A stretch of 64,000 nucleotides of DNA from Ptychodera flava (Eukaryota; Hemichordata; Enteropneusta; Ptychoderidae): assembly GCF_041260155.1 (NCBI RefSeq), contig NC_091933.1, positions 8,694,269 to 8,758,268 of the forward strand. Reading direction: 5' to 3'. Below the pieces are notes generated by a model, which saw nothing but the letters and a program-made list of their open reading frames with translations, was not told where the DNA came from and made no database searches. This document shows, piece by piece, positions 1 to 14,002 of the stretch (position 1 is the stretch's first letter; each line of letters opens with the position of its first letter). The position numbers and the translations under genes were made by a program.

Positions 1-1333
1 TATGACCTACGCCTGTTGTCAGTATATGCTTACATTATTGTGCCAGAAAGACATTGCTTTTCAACGCTAGTGAGTGGAAAAGCAAAGTTCTTTTTTATTT
101 TCAAAAAAACAAGAAAGGCCATACAGAAAACAACTAATCTTCAAGTGGAAGATGCAACACGTCAGAATTAGTTCCTAGTTTGCTCTATTTCATTCAGCTT
201 TGACTTTAAATCAGATGCATTGCACAGATTATAAAAAGGCATTCCACCTTAAAATAAAGTAACAGCCCACTTGAATGATTGGTTCATAGTTGATTATCAA
301 TACCAATTTAAATATGTCCATAGGCATGTAAATTCAACATGCTGTCATTTTCATTAATGATGATGATAAAGAATTTGCATAAAATACAATTTACGCAGTA
401 CCACCTTCTTCAGTACCGCTTTCTTAGTTTTTCACCAAATTGTAATATTTCATTCTGTGATAGGTAGTTGTATGATATTACATGTATAATTCAGAAGGAC
501 ATGATTTTCTCATTGGCTGGTTCTCATCATCATTAAATTACTCAATTTTGCGGGTTAATACAATGAAAAATACATGTATGCCACTAATTCTTACAAATTT
601 TGTATGATAAGATGTGTTATGATAAGATTTGATTTGTTGGACAGCAGTGAAAAAAAGTTTTATAGTGACTTGCTGATTCTGTTAAATATATCGTTTTGTT
701 ATAAATAAAACCCCATTTGATATGAATTCAAACAAATACATCACATTCATAATAGAGTATTGTGTTTCAGTGCTGTCTTACAAGCTTTGCAAACCAGAAA
801 CACCTCCATCATTCTGACAAGTGTACAGAATCTGCTGTAACATATCATGTGTGTGTGAATGCAGATGACGGCCTCTGCTCTTTCATTGGATTTCTGTACT
901 GTAGAGTAGTATATTAGAGACATTCAGTTCGAGATTTCAAAAGTTGATTTCCACTGGGAGTTTATTTTACTGTTCTGGTGAGATGGGAAAAAAAGAGCAA
1001 GTAATCTTTTCAGGGCTGATTGGGAGTGCTTGCAATCTTTGACAGAAGGAATTTACACACACTGCTGCTGTTCTGGATGTCCAATGGTGTGAGCAGTGTT
1101 ATGTATTGATGTGAGCAGCTGACACACATAGTGTCTATCTTGAGGGAAGAACAGGGCAAACCAATTTATCGATGCCTCCAGGGTATCACTAGACTGCACG
1201 AATTCCATCTACGGAATCCGACTCCTCTAAGTTTTAGCTAGGAGGATGATAGCAGGTGCTATAGTGCATTCTGTGAATCAAGGTACGCTTTAGCATTGTT
1301 AATCAAGGTTCACAGAATTGCCGTTTGCTCATG

Positions 1334-1556
1334 TTAACCCTTTGAGCACCAAAGTCAATTTTTGTCACCTTAAGAAAATATACTCCAGTGAATTTTTTTT
1401 CAAATTTTTGTCAAAATTTTTATAACAAACTGTAGCCACTGAAATGTGATGTCCATTTGGTCAAAAATTATCAAGAAATTACAGAAAAATTCAAAAAATT
1501 GGTAAAAATGTTGCACTAAATTTTGGTGGAAACAATTACAGCACTCAAAGGGTTAA
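1334..1556 (+). mobile_element. TTAA-bounded miniature inverted-repeat element, copy 1
   Basis: The stretch begins TTAACCCTTTGAGCACC and ends GCACTCAAAGGGTTAA, so the ends are inverted repeats flanked by TTAA. It is about 223 bp, AT-rich inside and has no coding capacity. A second copy lies in the opposite orientation at 6.6 kb. TTAA target duplication with CCC-starting termini is typical of piggyBac-type non-autonomous elements; that assignment is inference. Confidence 0.75.
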
Positions 1557-4500
1557 TATTAAATAAGCTAATGGAAATCTTGCTAATTCTCTCAAGTGGA
1601 ATTTAGCTTAATTTTTAATTACGCATTCAGTTTTAAAAAAACAACAGTTTTGAGTTTTGAAATACAATTTTTCGTATGAAATCTTGCACAGTGGATACCA
1701 AGACGTTTGAAGTATTCCACTTGATGGACATGCCTCTGAATTTTCAAAGATTGATTATTTTGTTATCGAATACCACATTTGTTTCAGTAACCACTCAATT
1801 ACCACTGTTGTGATATATGTTGCGTTTTCAACATTACGTAGGCAGTGGTGCAGAAATTCACAGACTATCAAGCATTAATTTTGCAGTCATCAAATGAATC
1901 AACATTGAAGTCGGCAACATCTGTGCAAAGGAATACTTGTATAAAATACTGGGTCCTACATTTTTACATCTTTTTTTAGCCAATGAGATTAGATAATAAA
2001 TCAGAAAAATAAATAGGCTTTCAAGTTTTTTGTTTCAAACACTTTTGATATGCGATTCATTGTTTGTGACTTGTGCTGCTTTCAATGAAACAGAGCTCCA
2101 TTCTATATGTACACATGTTTAACATGGCTATTAATGAATTTGAGAGTAATTATAGTATATTTTTCATGTTACATGTAAGATTGACATTTGTTTTCAAGTT
2201 GAACTATTCGTTCCTCCACTCTGGGTAATTATCAATTAATATGCAAAGTGCCTACAATAGACTATGCACTCTGACTTACCAAGAAGGTTTTCATCTGGGC
2301 TTGTAAATTCCATGTTGTCTTCTGTATAAATATTTTACTTGTTACAAGATATTCGTGTTTCAGATGCCTAGAAAATACTTTAATGTACAATCTCTGAACA
2401 TGTTTTTGGGTTTTTTCAAATAAACTTTTGAAAATAAAAATACTTGTCATTATGTTTCACTTGTACACCAGTTTCATGTGGTGTCACTACCTTATATTTC
2501 TAGAACTATCCCTCCCGCAAAGCTTCTAACATTCAATATCATAAATTTGTACATTTTATTTTCACAAAGAAAATGTACTATTATGCAAGAACCTTTATCC
2601 ATTGTCACAAAAGTCACCAAACGCTTCCATGGATGTTAGTCTAGGACAAACAAACTATTCTTTGATGACCCACAAAACTTTATCAATTGGCTACTGTAAA
2701 ATTTTGTTGTAACAGAAGCAAAGTTGTACATTATTTTTTTTCATTGACTTGTGCATTGTTCAGTTTTGTCAAAGTCATGTACAATACTCGTAGCCATACC
2801 ATTATATCTTGATACTATTCCTCTATTGTCAACCTTTGTTCCTTGCAAATATACCTGATCCATACCACTCCATGATAATCCATGGTACTGTACCAGACAG
2901 AATAGCTCTATGGCATGGTGGTGGACTATTTGGATTATAGCCAGAAGAGATTACAGCAGAGAAAATATTTGACCTATGAACTTGGCCTAATTTGATGGAA
3001 CCTATTGAATGGCAGCAATAAGAGTGGACAAAAGATAAATTGGATTAATTGGATCAATCAGATTAAGTTACTGGGAAATTACTTGGGATTAAGTCCATTG
3101 TAAAAAGCAATTAGGATATATGAAAGATTCAACAACCAAGACTCTAATGAAGTGCTTTGATAGATTAGACTTTCGTTTTCCACTGTCTTCATAGTTGGTT
3201 TGTGCTCAGTTGCCAAAATTCTCTCTTTATACTTAAAATAGTTTTCCCAGTGCATTTCCATTGTTATAACACACTAGACCTTCAATTGTCTATGAGAACT
3301 GTCTGGCATATATACTGGCAGAAAATACACTATAAGGCAGTTCAGAATTCTCTTTAATAACGAAGAAAGATACTCAGTGTAACTCATCTCCTACCTGGTC
3401 CCTACAGCCCACCAGGCCATATTCCCATCCGGGCTGTGTTCATATAAATACAGGAATTGCAAATGGAAGATGCCTGTCACCCCAAGGATAAGGAAGTGTA
3501 TATCCTTCCTGTGCATGTAATTACATTACTGCTTGAAGTTTGCTCTAAACAGTGATTTATGAACAACTTGATGTGAAATGACATCAAATTTAATTTGTCA
3601 CTGTGATCATAGGGAAATCTGTGGAATTATAATCTATACTTTCATATTAAAATCTGGTATGTATAAAATTCAGGTACTGGTAGAAAATGTAGTGGTACGT
3701 ACATGTAGTTATAAATTTGATCGCAGGCAAAACACCATGCCACTCTCTCTTACTCTTTGTACATTTTCCTTCTTTTGATAAGATAGATACTGCATATTTA
3801 TTTGTTCTTACGTTTGGTTGTCTGTATTTTCAGACTCGATATATCGGAAAATGTTGACTTTCTGCCATATTAATCACAACATATATTGTTCTGCTATATA
3901 TAGAATTTTCATCAGCTTTCATCTCTGCTCGTCAAGTCTTACGGCAAGGCACACATATGTTTTTAAGCATATGGATGCACATTTTGTTCCATTAATAGAA
4001 TGGGTTTGCCATATAATACCAGTAGTAAGTAGCTTTTGGTCTATTTTGAGTCAATCCATGGGAATAATGGGCCAAGTACAGCATATGCCACTATTAATTA
4101 CAAGTGAAAGATTTCTGAAAGTGTTCATAGCCTGTGAATAACATGGTGTTCTGAACACTCAGGTCTTTTGAGATCCTGTACATATTCATGGACTTCGATC
4201 TTTTGAGAAAAAAAGACACTTTAAGTGTGTATCCAGTCATGTTGATGGTTACTGTATCACTGTAGGTGGTCATAATGTGGCTATTGTCACGACTGCTACA
4301 CTTCTGTTTGTAAATAATTTGTTTTTAAAATGCATATTGGTCCCACTTTTTTCTGAAACTGAGAACTTGGATCCTGACGACTTAAAGCTGAACCAAGTGA
4401 CATTCAAATGTGCATTTAGCACATTTTCAAATCTGATTACCATCCCTGCATGAAAAAATCTGTATCAGATATGAAGAGTTTAAAATTTGCTGACATTGTA

Positions 4501-6575
4501 ATATTAGAACTGGAGCATAACACCTACAACTACCCTCACTGATACCATATTTGATTGTCATTGATTGGACCTAAATTCCCGTCATTGCACAGATACATTT
4601 TAAGTTGGCTCAGCTGAAATACTTCCAACTCATAGCTCTTATATTATCTACAGAGGTCACCTGAGGTCATTGACTGTATAATCACTGTGGTGTAATCTCT
4701 TCAAAGCTTAAAAGTCATAGGTATAATTATTCAGAATGTATAATTGGTATGGTGACTTTCACTACTGAATGAGCTACACATTTGAGACTGAAAAGCTCAT
4801 GTGAAATTTTGATGTGAAGACTGAATGGTAAATTTTGCCAATCAGGTTATTCATATGTCTAACACTCTATTGAAACACAGAATGTACAAATGTGCCAGTC
4901 AGTCCCTCAAGAGCTACTGCAGATTATCTCTACAAAAGAATTCATTGATTGAATATGTCTTTTGGCCTATATATATTTTTCATATATTCACAACTAAAAT
5001 TAAATGTAGTCTTTTTGCTCGTTTTCGTTTTTAAGAGGGACAGTATTTGGAGCAAATTTCACAACAAACTTAGCATAACCGTTGTTGCTTAGTATTTCTA
5101 TATTGACCATGTATGTGTGGATTTCAGATGTTTTTTATGTGTTTGTAAAGATTGGGTTTCTAACCTGTGTACAAGATTGTGTCTGACAAATTAATCCAAA
5201 GCTTGTTATTCTTTGAGGCAGTATTATTGTCACGATGGAAATCAATATCTTGACGCACGGCAGCACAGTAATAGAGAAGAAATTGGAAACCAATCATTTA
5301 TTCTGCTTTGTGCACATGTCTTGTTGCCAATAGCAACAATCCAATTTAAGCTGAGGGGAAATGCCTAACGTGTTTCAAGCTTTAAGGAAGTCCTGAGTTT
5401 GATGTTTTAATTGAAAAGCGAGTTTCTGTCCAATTTACCCGTGTATATACACACACCTGAGTTATGGCATTAACACGCACAACATTGTGCCGGTCCCTGC
5501 CCCCCCTTTGAATCTACCTCTTTTGAATTTATCAATGACTGCACATTACTTTTATCAGGATTGTATGTATGTGCGTGTTTATCACTATGGTAAGTCAATG
5601 AAGCTATATAAAGCCTACATCTTACTTCAATGTGAGTTTTCTATTGATAGAGCATGATTACACATTGTCAAGTAGTTTAGGTAATGCGTGGGAATGGGTC
5701 ACCTTGCGGTTTAATATGGTATAGTTGATATTTTAATTGTGTTGACAAAACTACAAAACGGATTCAGAAACCTTTTCAAAAATCTTGTGTTTGTGTTGTT
5801 TGCAAGAAAATTTTGGTTCGAGAAAAAGAGCAGATGCCCCAGAATGGGTCTACAAAGTGGCAATAAATTACTAGCATTTTAGAAATTAAACATTTGAATT
5901 TCAAAACTCTTGACGGAAGAGATTCATTAATTTTTTTATACAAGGGCATCTTATAGAAGATTTAATGAGGGTATTAGTCTTTATGTTTACATTGCTTACA
6001 TTGAAAAGATGTCACATTTGTCTTGTGATGCTTGCTTTACATGTAATACCCTTTAAAATAGAGTCTGTTTAATACTGAGTGATACAGTAAAATTCCTTCA
6101 AGTGGTCTAACTGGAAGCTACACTCAACAATATAAACTTGTAATGCAATCTTCAAGATGGTAATTTATCTCTCTGAGTCCTGGTCATGAAGAGATAAAAT
6201 CACGTAGCACATGCACATACAGTATTAAGTACGCTATAAGATTTACATCAGTTGATACACACTGTAGAAATGATTGATTATTTATTACAAGGAATGCATT
6301 CCCAGCTGCCGGATTGTTTCAAAGTAAGTTATTAATGAAGATTACTTCAGAGCTTCTCCATAAAGATGCATCCTTGTGGTACAAACTCGGCAACAAATTG
6401 CCAGACCATATTGTGAGTTTGAACCCCGCAGCCTCCCAAATTATCTTAGTATCAGTATGAATAATGAGTTTGATGATGTGACAGGTGTTTAAATGATTAT
6501 ATATGCAAACACAAACACAACTGAAAATGATAAAGCGTACTGTTCATGGATCATAATTTACATGATCAGGCATTG

Positions 6576-6796
6576 TTAACCCTTTGAGTGCTGTACTTTT
6601 TCCCTCAAAAGTTTTAGAGCAACATTTTGCGAATCTTCATGAATTTTTCTGTAATTTTTTGATAATTTTAGACCAAAAGGACATCATTTCATTGTCTACA
6701 CTTTTTCATCAAAATTTAGGCAAAAATCTGAAAAAAATTAGACTGGGTATATGTAATAAAGGCAACTAAAATTGACTTTGGTGCTCAAAGGGTTAA
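6576..6796 (-). mobile_element. TTAA-bounded miniature inverted-repeat element, copy 2
   Basis: About 221 bp, starting TTAACCCTTTGAGTGC and ending GTGCTCAAAGGGTTAA. The interior is the reverse complement of the 1.3-kb copy: for example AAAATTGACTTTGG near its right end mirrors CCAAAGTCAATTTT near the left end of the other copy. The two are the same family in opposite orientations. A short open frame crossing it is not a gene. Confidence 0.75.
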
Positions 6797-9060
6797 TATG
6801 TAACAATATAACATCATTCTGCAGATGTCACATTATTTTGTATTTTGTATATTTATTATTAACAATTGTGTTCTGCATCAACAGATATCAAATTGCTGAT
6901 TCAAAATATTCAGTTTCTATTATCACATTAAACTTTCTACACATTCACCAATGAACAAAGGCTACACATTCAGAAAAGTTAACAATATCACAAGAGATAG
7001 TGATATTGGCAAAATATTAATCCTCAGATAAAGTGAAATTTGATTGCTCATGTACATCAATGTATAGATAATGAGCGAAATAAAGAAAGACGGAGCAATA
7101 TCAGATAGATCTGCTACTATCATTTACAGAAGCTTAAACTTAATGGCGATTGTGGCAATTATTTCATGGGACTATATCACAAAAGAACTGCTGGATGTGT
7201 GAATTAAATGTACATAACAGCAACCAGCAGTCACAAATCAAATGGTACATTATGTTAGACCCATTATCATTTGTGCAGATTGATAAATTCATTGTCATAA
7301 TACCTGATCCAAATCATTCAGGCTTCTGAAGTCATCAAAGTAATCACAGCTTCTTGTGTATTTATTATAAAAATAATGGAAGAAGAAGTTACATTATTGC
7401 AAACAAGCACACTCAGTCTGCCAATTTGTTGTGATGATTGCATTATGCAGTAATAAGATTCCAACTGACATATTCCTACAACATATATCAAATGCTCATG
7501 AAAGGTTGCCATCTGTGTTTTCATTGGCATTGACAAAACTGGCGTTTAAAAGTACAGACTGTTATTTTCCAACAGATTTGAATTTTGACATTATCTTGAT
7601 TGATTTATTTATTATATGTAAAGCAAATCTATAAAACTTTTAAAGTTTGCAATTTCTTTGTGGAGGAAAAAAAATAAATTGATTATGTTACAAATTCATT
7701 GAAATTTGCAAAGGTCATGTCAAAGTTATCATGATGACATGATCCATGCTAGATGGAATCAAAGCAGCTGATTGACAGGTTTGCATTAATGCAGTGACCC
7801 AGAAACACCCTAGGTGCCAGTTACTTGCATGCTAGGTGAAAATCTTTCACTTTATCATTAATATGATCTGTACAGTAGCACTTTGACTGGTCTGTAATGT
7901 CTGACAGGAACAAAATTGACATTTTCTTACATGTAGCAACAGCAATCGAACAAGATTAAAATTTGAACAGTTTATGCATGTTCCAAAGAGGCTGCTTTTG
8001 CACACATGTTCACAACCACTGGTGACTCCTAAATTATTATGTGGAGTATTTAAATTCACTGTGACATTAAACAAAAAGTTGTTGTGTTTACACTTAAACC
8101 TAGCAAATTCCATTTAAAACAGCTCCTATATAACAATAAAGTTATGTACATGTAGTTACAAAACCTCAGACAATACTGGCGCGATGGGCACTGTAATGAT
8201 TCATCAGCAATTTAAATCTTTCTTTTCACCTTTATTGAGCCTTTGACGAAAATTACTGTCAAGAGTAACTGGGTAGCTCAGTAAAGGTAAACAAATAAAT
8301 TGTCAATCTAATCAATCAAATGGGGAGGGGGAGGCTGGCTAAATCCAGTTTGGAAACCATGGCAACCAAAGTTTGGAAAGTTCTCAGCCTTCTTTCAAAC
8401 TTTCAGCAAGATCATGAAAATTTGAATTAAATTGTACGAGAAACTAATATTTATTTCATAATGTCACTGCATCCATCATCCTTGCAAGGTACCCTTGACG
8501 TACATTGAAGTATTACACTCATGGACTACAGCTAGACTGAGAATGTAGCTAGAAAATAAAGGAAACTTTTGATTTAGTGATAGATGGTGGGATGTATTAT
8601 TTTGGAAAAAGAAATATCCTCAGTGTAAGTTAGTGCAGGTATTCTCATGGCAGTTTATCAAAGAATATTACTTTTTGTCTCTCCAGGTCTTTACAAAACA
8701 TTTGATGCAGATTTGTTATTCAGTCTTACAGCCTTGACACCCATGCCTATTCCTTTCATAAAATGTTGACTGCTGTATGAATTTATCAGGGGAGAATAAA
8801 TGCATAATGTACGTCAAAATAGACGCTGTCTTGTTCGCAATATATAAATACCCAAAAATAGTGTTACCCTATTCTTATGACAATGTACAGGAAAGTGAAA
8901 ATCTAACAGTATGTCAGCTGTAAAATTTAAAATCAGGAACACTTGAATGCGTTGGGGTATTTCAATTGAAAAATTTTCAATTCTGCATAAACAATATATA
9001 GAAAGCAATTGAACCAAATTTCATATTTACCATCAAGTTATTTCCGTTTTATCTTTATCC

Positions 9061-9618
9061 TCATTCAATTTTGGTCTGAAATTCATTTTTGAAATGGAAG
9101 AGATCAATACAAGATGTGAAATAGAATATCATCATAGCATCATTTGTGTGAAATCCATGTTTTGTACGGCTGCAATTGTGGCTGACAAGGTCTTTGTGTA
9201 AAAGATTGTAAGCCTCCACAGGGAAACCACTGTGAGCCAGCTGCAACCCAGATTTAAAAGAACTTACATATCGGTGCATAACATAAGGACTGTTGGCAGA
9301 TGAAATAAGGTGACTCCACCAATCAAAAGATTTCCGTAAACACAATCCTGTGAGAGTGGATTTTGCTACCACCAGGTTGACCATTAAACTACACCAATAC
9401 AGTGAGGTAAATCTGGCCCAGCACGTATAGTGCAATCCATTCCAGTCCTTGCATTGAGGTAATTTATGGTCTGAATACTGAGATAGGATGCAACTCAACA
9501 TGTAGATTTGTCCCATTTTGCAGTATGGTTCATCATTCCTATATCTCACTGTTATCTGTAAAACAACTGTACTAATGAAAAGAACAATAGCTGTATGTGA
9601 AATTTCAAGAAATATCAT
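9061..9618 (-). other. 185-codon open frame, unassigned
   Basis: This is the longest uninterrupted ATG-to-stop frame in the window. It has a hydrophobic start (MIFLEISHTAIVLFISTVVL) that could be a signal anchor, then a Trp/Cys-rich middle and an ordinary C-terminal half. I recognise no family. There are no neighbouring exons, and nothing shows that it is transcribed. It may be a chance open frame, a single-exon lineage-specific gene, or part of a decayed gene. I keep it only because of its length against the short-frame background. Confidence 0.2.
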
Positions 9619-11734
9619 GGTATCTTGATTTTAGGTTCAAAAGCATTATTTGAATATGAGGACAATGTGTGGCTCGATCATAAATGCATGCAACTTGTAT
9701 GTTCATGTAAGGTACACTGATTTTATATGCATCTGACTTGCTCTCACTGGAGTTTAAAATTCAGACTACCAGTAATTTTGAATGTACCAGAGGTTGTGTA
9801 TTTGTAAGTATCATCCTAAACTGGTATCATAAGGAGGTTTGAATGTATTTGGATTAAATTTACCTGTACGTATATACGGCCGATATTACTGTAAAAGTGG
9901 CTTGACTAAATAGACGGTTACCAAGAGTTACATGTTTACCAATAATTATTATAAAATGAAAATGCAGTTTTCCAAACTGATAGGAATAAGTTCATAATTG
10001 CTAATTACATGATAGCGAGTTTTTGTTACTGGTTTCATATGTGAAAGTGTAAGTCGTATATTATTTAAGTAGTTAGCGTAATTGTGAATGAAAAATACTC
10101 TTTGACTAAGTCTTCCCTTTTCTCTGATGTTTTTTACATTTGCATGAAAATGTGAACTACAAATATGATTGTAAATTTTTTTCCATCTCAAGTATATATT
10201 CTGAAAAAACAAAACATAATGATTTTTCCTGTCATTTTCTAGTTATCTAAATGTAGATACTGAAGTTACGATAATCTTCCTCAAAAAATACATTAAACAT
10301 TTTTTCCAATTTATAGCACTTTGAGGTTCCGTCAAATGACCAAAATTTCTCTTTCAGATCTCTTCATATTATCATGTTATTTGCACAAGATACAATTTGC
10401 TGTTGAGGAAAGATATATGCTTTCCAAGAGAGCAACTCCACGCAGGGATCTCAATCACATCGCATATTTATAACTGTCTTTATGAATTGCTGACTTCTAT
10501 CTCGTGGTTTCATAAATCATTCTCGTAAAACGCAAGAATGGAAACTTGTTCACTTTTCATGAGTTATCAATCTGCAATAAAACAGCCACTGCGATCAATC
10601 AACATTTTAATTTCACATTAATCACGATGTTGATCGACTCAGTGGAATCATTCCAGTGGCGTTCGCATCATTCAAAGCACGCATCAGCAGATCTTCTATA
10701 AACCATTAAAGTTAGTCTGCTGTTTCGTCTGGTACCCGGCTGTGGTTGTCAGACACATTGAAATGTGTGAGAGTACAGCGTAAGTGAGAGAACGTGAGCA
10801 CTCAATTCTGTCAACGCGGTCAAAACTCCGCAGCCTGGTCTAGTCTTCACTTAAATTTTCACCCAGCTTTCATAACATTATGCAAATGCATAGAACACAT
10901 TGGTGAGGTGACTTAGCTGGGAAGCAACATCTATCTGTGTCATCCCTGTCACCATTATTGAATATTCGATAATGTATGAACCATACTAAGGTAGAAAGGT
11001 TAACCAATGAAATCATGGTAGTTAATACTGGAAGATTACTAAAAACTGATCATATTGTAAGGTTAACTTAAAGGTGCATACATGGTCACCATGTGGGCTG
11101 GCTTGGTCAATCTCACAAATTTACAGTCCTTGTCATGCAATTCAACAAAGTTCATAGATACTGTTCTAATAAAGTTTTTCCTCTCTGGCAACCGAAATGG
11201 TCCTGATACACAATCAATACTATGGTTATGCTACCTCCAGCAGTTTTGAGCTGAGAAACTTGAATAATAGGCACAAAATGACAGATTCAAGTTTTGCAAT
11301 TTTTGAGAAATGCGATATGTCATCATGGGTACTGTTTTCAGAGTAAAATTAAATTAATTGCTGCAAATATACCGTGTATCTAAGTAAAAGTCTGTATTGC
11401 AACCAGTCAACTATCATATCTCCATGAAAGCATCTGACTCACAGCTATTCACCTGGAAATAATTTGTGAATTCAAAGAAGATAAGTAATTATACTGCTGA
11501 TTGCATATTAAAGTACCGTTAAAATGATGATAACATGTCCACAGATGTGACAACTGATAATATCAGCGAAAGAATATGTCTTTATCAGTACGGTTATCTG
11601 GCATTCACATGATGGACATTGACAAAAAGTAAGCAGAAAAAAACCCCATTATATTCCATTACTCATCAAAATAACGATGTGACATAAGTAAGATAGAATG
11701 CGCCTCAGATACAGATACCCCCGACTCTCACATT

Positions 11735-12030
11735 TCTACACTTCCTTTCTGATCTACCACTTGTTGGAGTACATTTAAAGCTCTTGGAGTAAGAAAAATT
11801 TTGAGTCTTAGTTTTGAGAAAATTCAAAATTTCTTTTTTCCCCGTAGTGTCGACACAGATATTGCGGCCATTTTGAATTTCAAATATCAGTATATGTTGG
11901 GCAATTATCATCTGTAGCACCAAACTTTGCTCAGTGACCCCTGATTTTTATTCTTGATTTGATATGAGAATGGTTGAAAGTTTCATTGGGGAAAGTTTGA
12001 GCAAAAGTTTAAAAGTCTTTCACTTTTGAG
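11735..12030 (+). repeat. dispersed repeat, copy 1
   Basis: This stretch shares long blocks, interrupted by divergence, with the reverse complement of about 28.75-29.08 kb. Shared blocks include CTGATCTACCACTTGT, the AGCTCTTGG block, a GCGGCCAT block, TTTTTATTCTTGATTT and GTTTGAGCAAAAGTTT. Partial relatives lie near 40.8 and 52.5 kb. It looks like an old interspersed element of unknown class; no coding function is supported. Confidence 0.6.
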
Positions 12031-13099
12031 GCACATAATACCTTACTGAAGACATGTATGACATTTGTTTTCTCCCTTATTTTGACATTAGCTTTAACTC
12101 TTGATGGGTTTTATTTATAAAATATTTTTATTCTGTTTGAAAAATGTAGTTGCAAATAGATCTGCTCCCAAAATCAAGCCTACATGCCCAGCGCTACACA
12201 TGTTACCTAAGTTGAGAGCTATTTCCAATTTCAGTGTTGACAACCATACTCTACACAGTACACGAATTCATTTCTCTGTGATAACATTACATTACATATG
12301 GAACACAAAGTATTATATTGGTAAGACTAATAATTTGTATTTCACTACACTTAAGGAGGCAAATAAAAATGTGAACTTGCTCTACAGAAAAACAAAATTA
12401 GGAAAGGTGATTACAACCAAATTACAGCGGTTGTCAAGAAAGCAAGTCTGATCAAAACTGCCTTTGTAAAAGCATAATGTACATGATGTTCTCATCAAGT
12501 CAGCTGGACCCAGAATTCTGCCTTCCATTAAAAGGATGAAAATGAATGAAATCACTTAGTGCTATGTATCTGAGTAAAAACGAAAAGCAACAGTCCGAGC
12601 ACAAACGCAACATTAACCGTGTCTTTTAATTTTTCATCAGAAGCCAACAATTTCTAATTCAGCTTGATGTACAGCTGAGTCCACTGTCATAAAACGAACA
12701 TTAATTTCTAATGGCTTTTTTTGACGTTTATAATCCCTTAAAAGCAATTCTTCTTCAATTTTATTATTTTATTTATAAACTAGAACTACTTCTTCCCTGG
12801 AAATGAAATTGATCATGAAATAGTTATGACAAGGAATAAAAATATCACTTGACATTCAAACAGTAAGATGATCTAGAACTACTGCAGCCCGAGGTATAAA
12901 AGTACTCATTAAAAAGTTATATTGAAGGATGAAAAATACAATTTGACAGTAAAACATCATTTACGGCTGTTGAAAAAATAAATTAGAAACGCTAAAAAAT
13001 GGTGAAAAATGATCGAAAAAGTTACACCTAGACTGAGCAAAAGATCTAACTGAGCAAAAAGATCAAACCTTTCAGTTTCTAGGCTCACATTATTATCAA

Positions 13100-13129
13100 T
13101 GTGTGTGTGTGTGTATATGTATGTATGTA

Positions 13130-13188
<59 letters not shown>
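13100..13188. repeat. GT microsatellite with GTAT interruption
   Basis: A GT dinucleotide run with a short GTAT block near its start, ending in a long perfect GT run. The histidine/threonine-rich open frame read on the minus strand is an artefact of the repeat. Confidence 0.95.
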
Positions 13189-13192
<4 letters not shown>

Positions 13193-13391
13193 CATGGCAT
13201 ATTGTGTTACAATAAGTCATTGCTTCCTTGAGAAAGTATTAAGAGCTTTGCCTCAAGTCTGTGAAAGATAGAATGTTAAGATGACCCAATAAAACATACC
13301 GACAAAGTAAATTCATTGGAACACAATTGCTGTAGGGATTAAACAATCAAAACATTTATGCCCATTTAGTATGAGTACCTGATTTATGGTC

Positions 13392-14002
13392 GTGTGAAGA
13401 TAAGAATGGACAGTGAAATTGATCCAAATGTTATCACACTTGTGTAATTGGTTTGTAAAGTTGTTCCAAAACTTGCTGCAGTATCAGTACTTTTAATTAA
13501 CTTGAGGCAAAGAACAGACGGATGATAGTGTTGTTTCACAGCAGGCTTCAGCTGTAATTGCTGAAGTAAAGCAATAAAACCTGTCGCCGGTATAGGAACT
13601 GATTAGTGTCTATGTGTGGGATAAATGTTTCCTACAAGTGAACACACACTTGTATTTCAGTAGTGGCCATGGCCGAGTATATGTTCAAAGTCGAGTTCTC
13701 GTACTATTCCCAAACACGGATAGTGCCCGTCTTCATTTCTGAGGATGACATGCCAATGCTGTGGCTGTGACACTCAGGGCAGCGGTACGGAATGTAATAT
13801 GATTCTGCATATGTGAAGTGCACCGCAAAGTGTACTCCCATGGTGTGTGTTTATTAGGGGTCCATAAAAGCTCTCTGATTTTCACCGCAATTATAACAAG
13901 TCAGTGCAACTTCTAAGGCAAGTTTTGAAACAACTTTACAAACCAATTACACAAGTGTGATAACATTTAGATCAATTTCACTGTCCATTCTTATCTTCAC
14001 AC
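13392..14002. mobile_element. 611-bp element with 85-bp terminal inverted repeats
   Basis: The left arm (13392-13476, starting GTGTGAAGATAAGAATGG) and the right arm (13918-14002, ending CCATTCTTATCTTCACAC) are reverse complements over about 85 bp with about two or three differences. The roughly 440-bp interior has no long frame. Long near-identical inverted termini around a short non-coding core fit a non-autonomous DNA transposon of fairly recent origin. I could not identify a clear target-site duplication, so the superfamily is open. Confidence 0.7.

Noticed and set aside
771-917. Possible zinc-finger-like terminal exon after TTTCAG (CLTSFANQKHLHHSDKC)
   Set aside because: Only one short segment, with no matching upstream exon in the window and no recognisable family; the Cys/His pattern is probably chance.
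13100-13188. CRISPR-like or regulatory array
   Set aside because: The repeats are simple GT dinucleotides with no spacers; the genome is animal.
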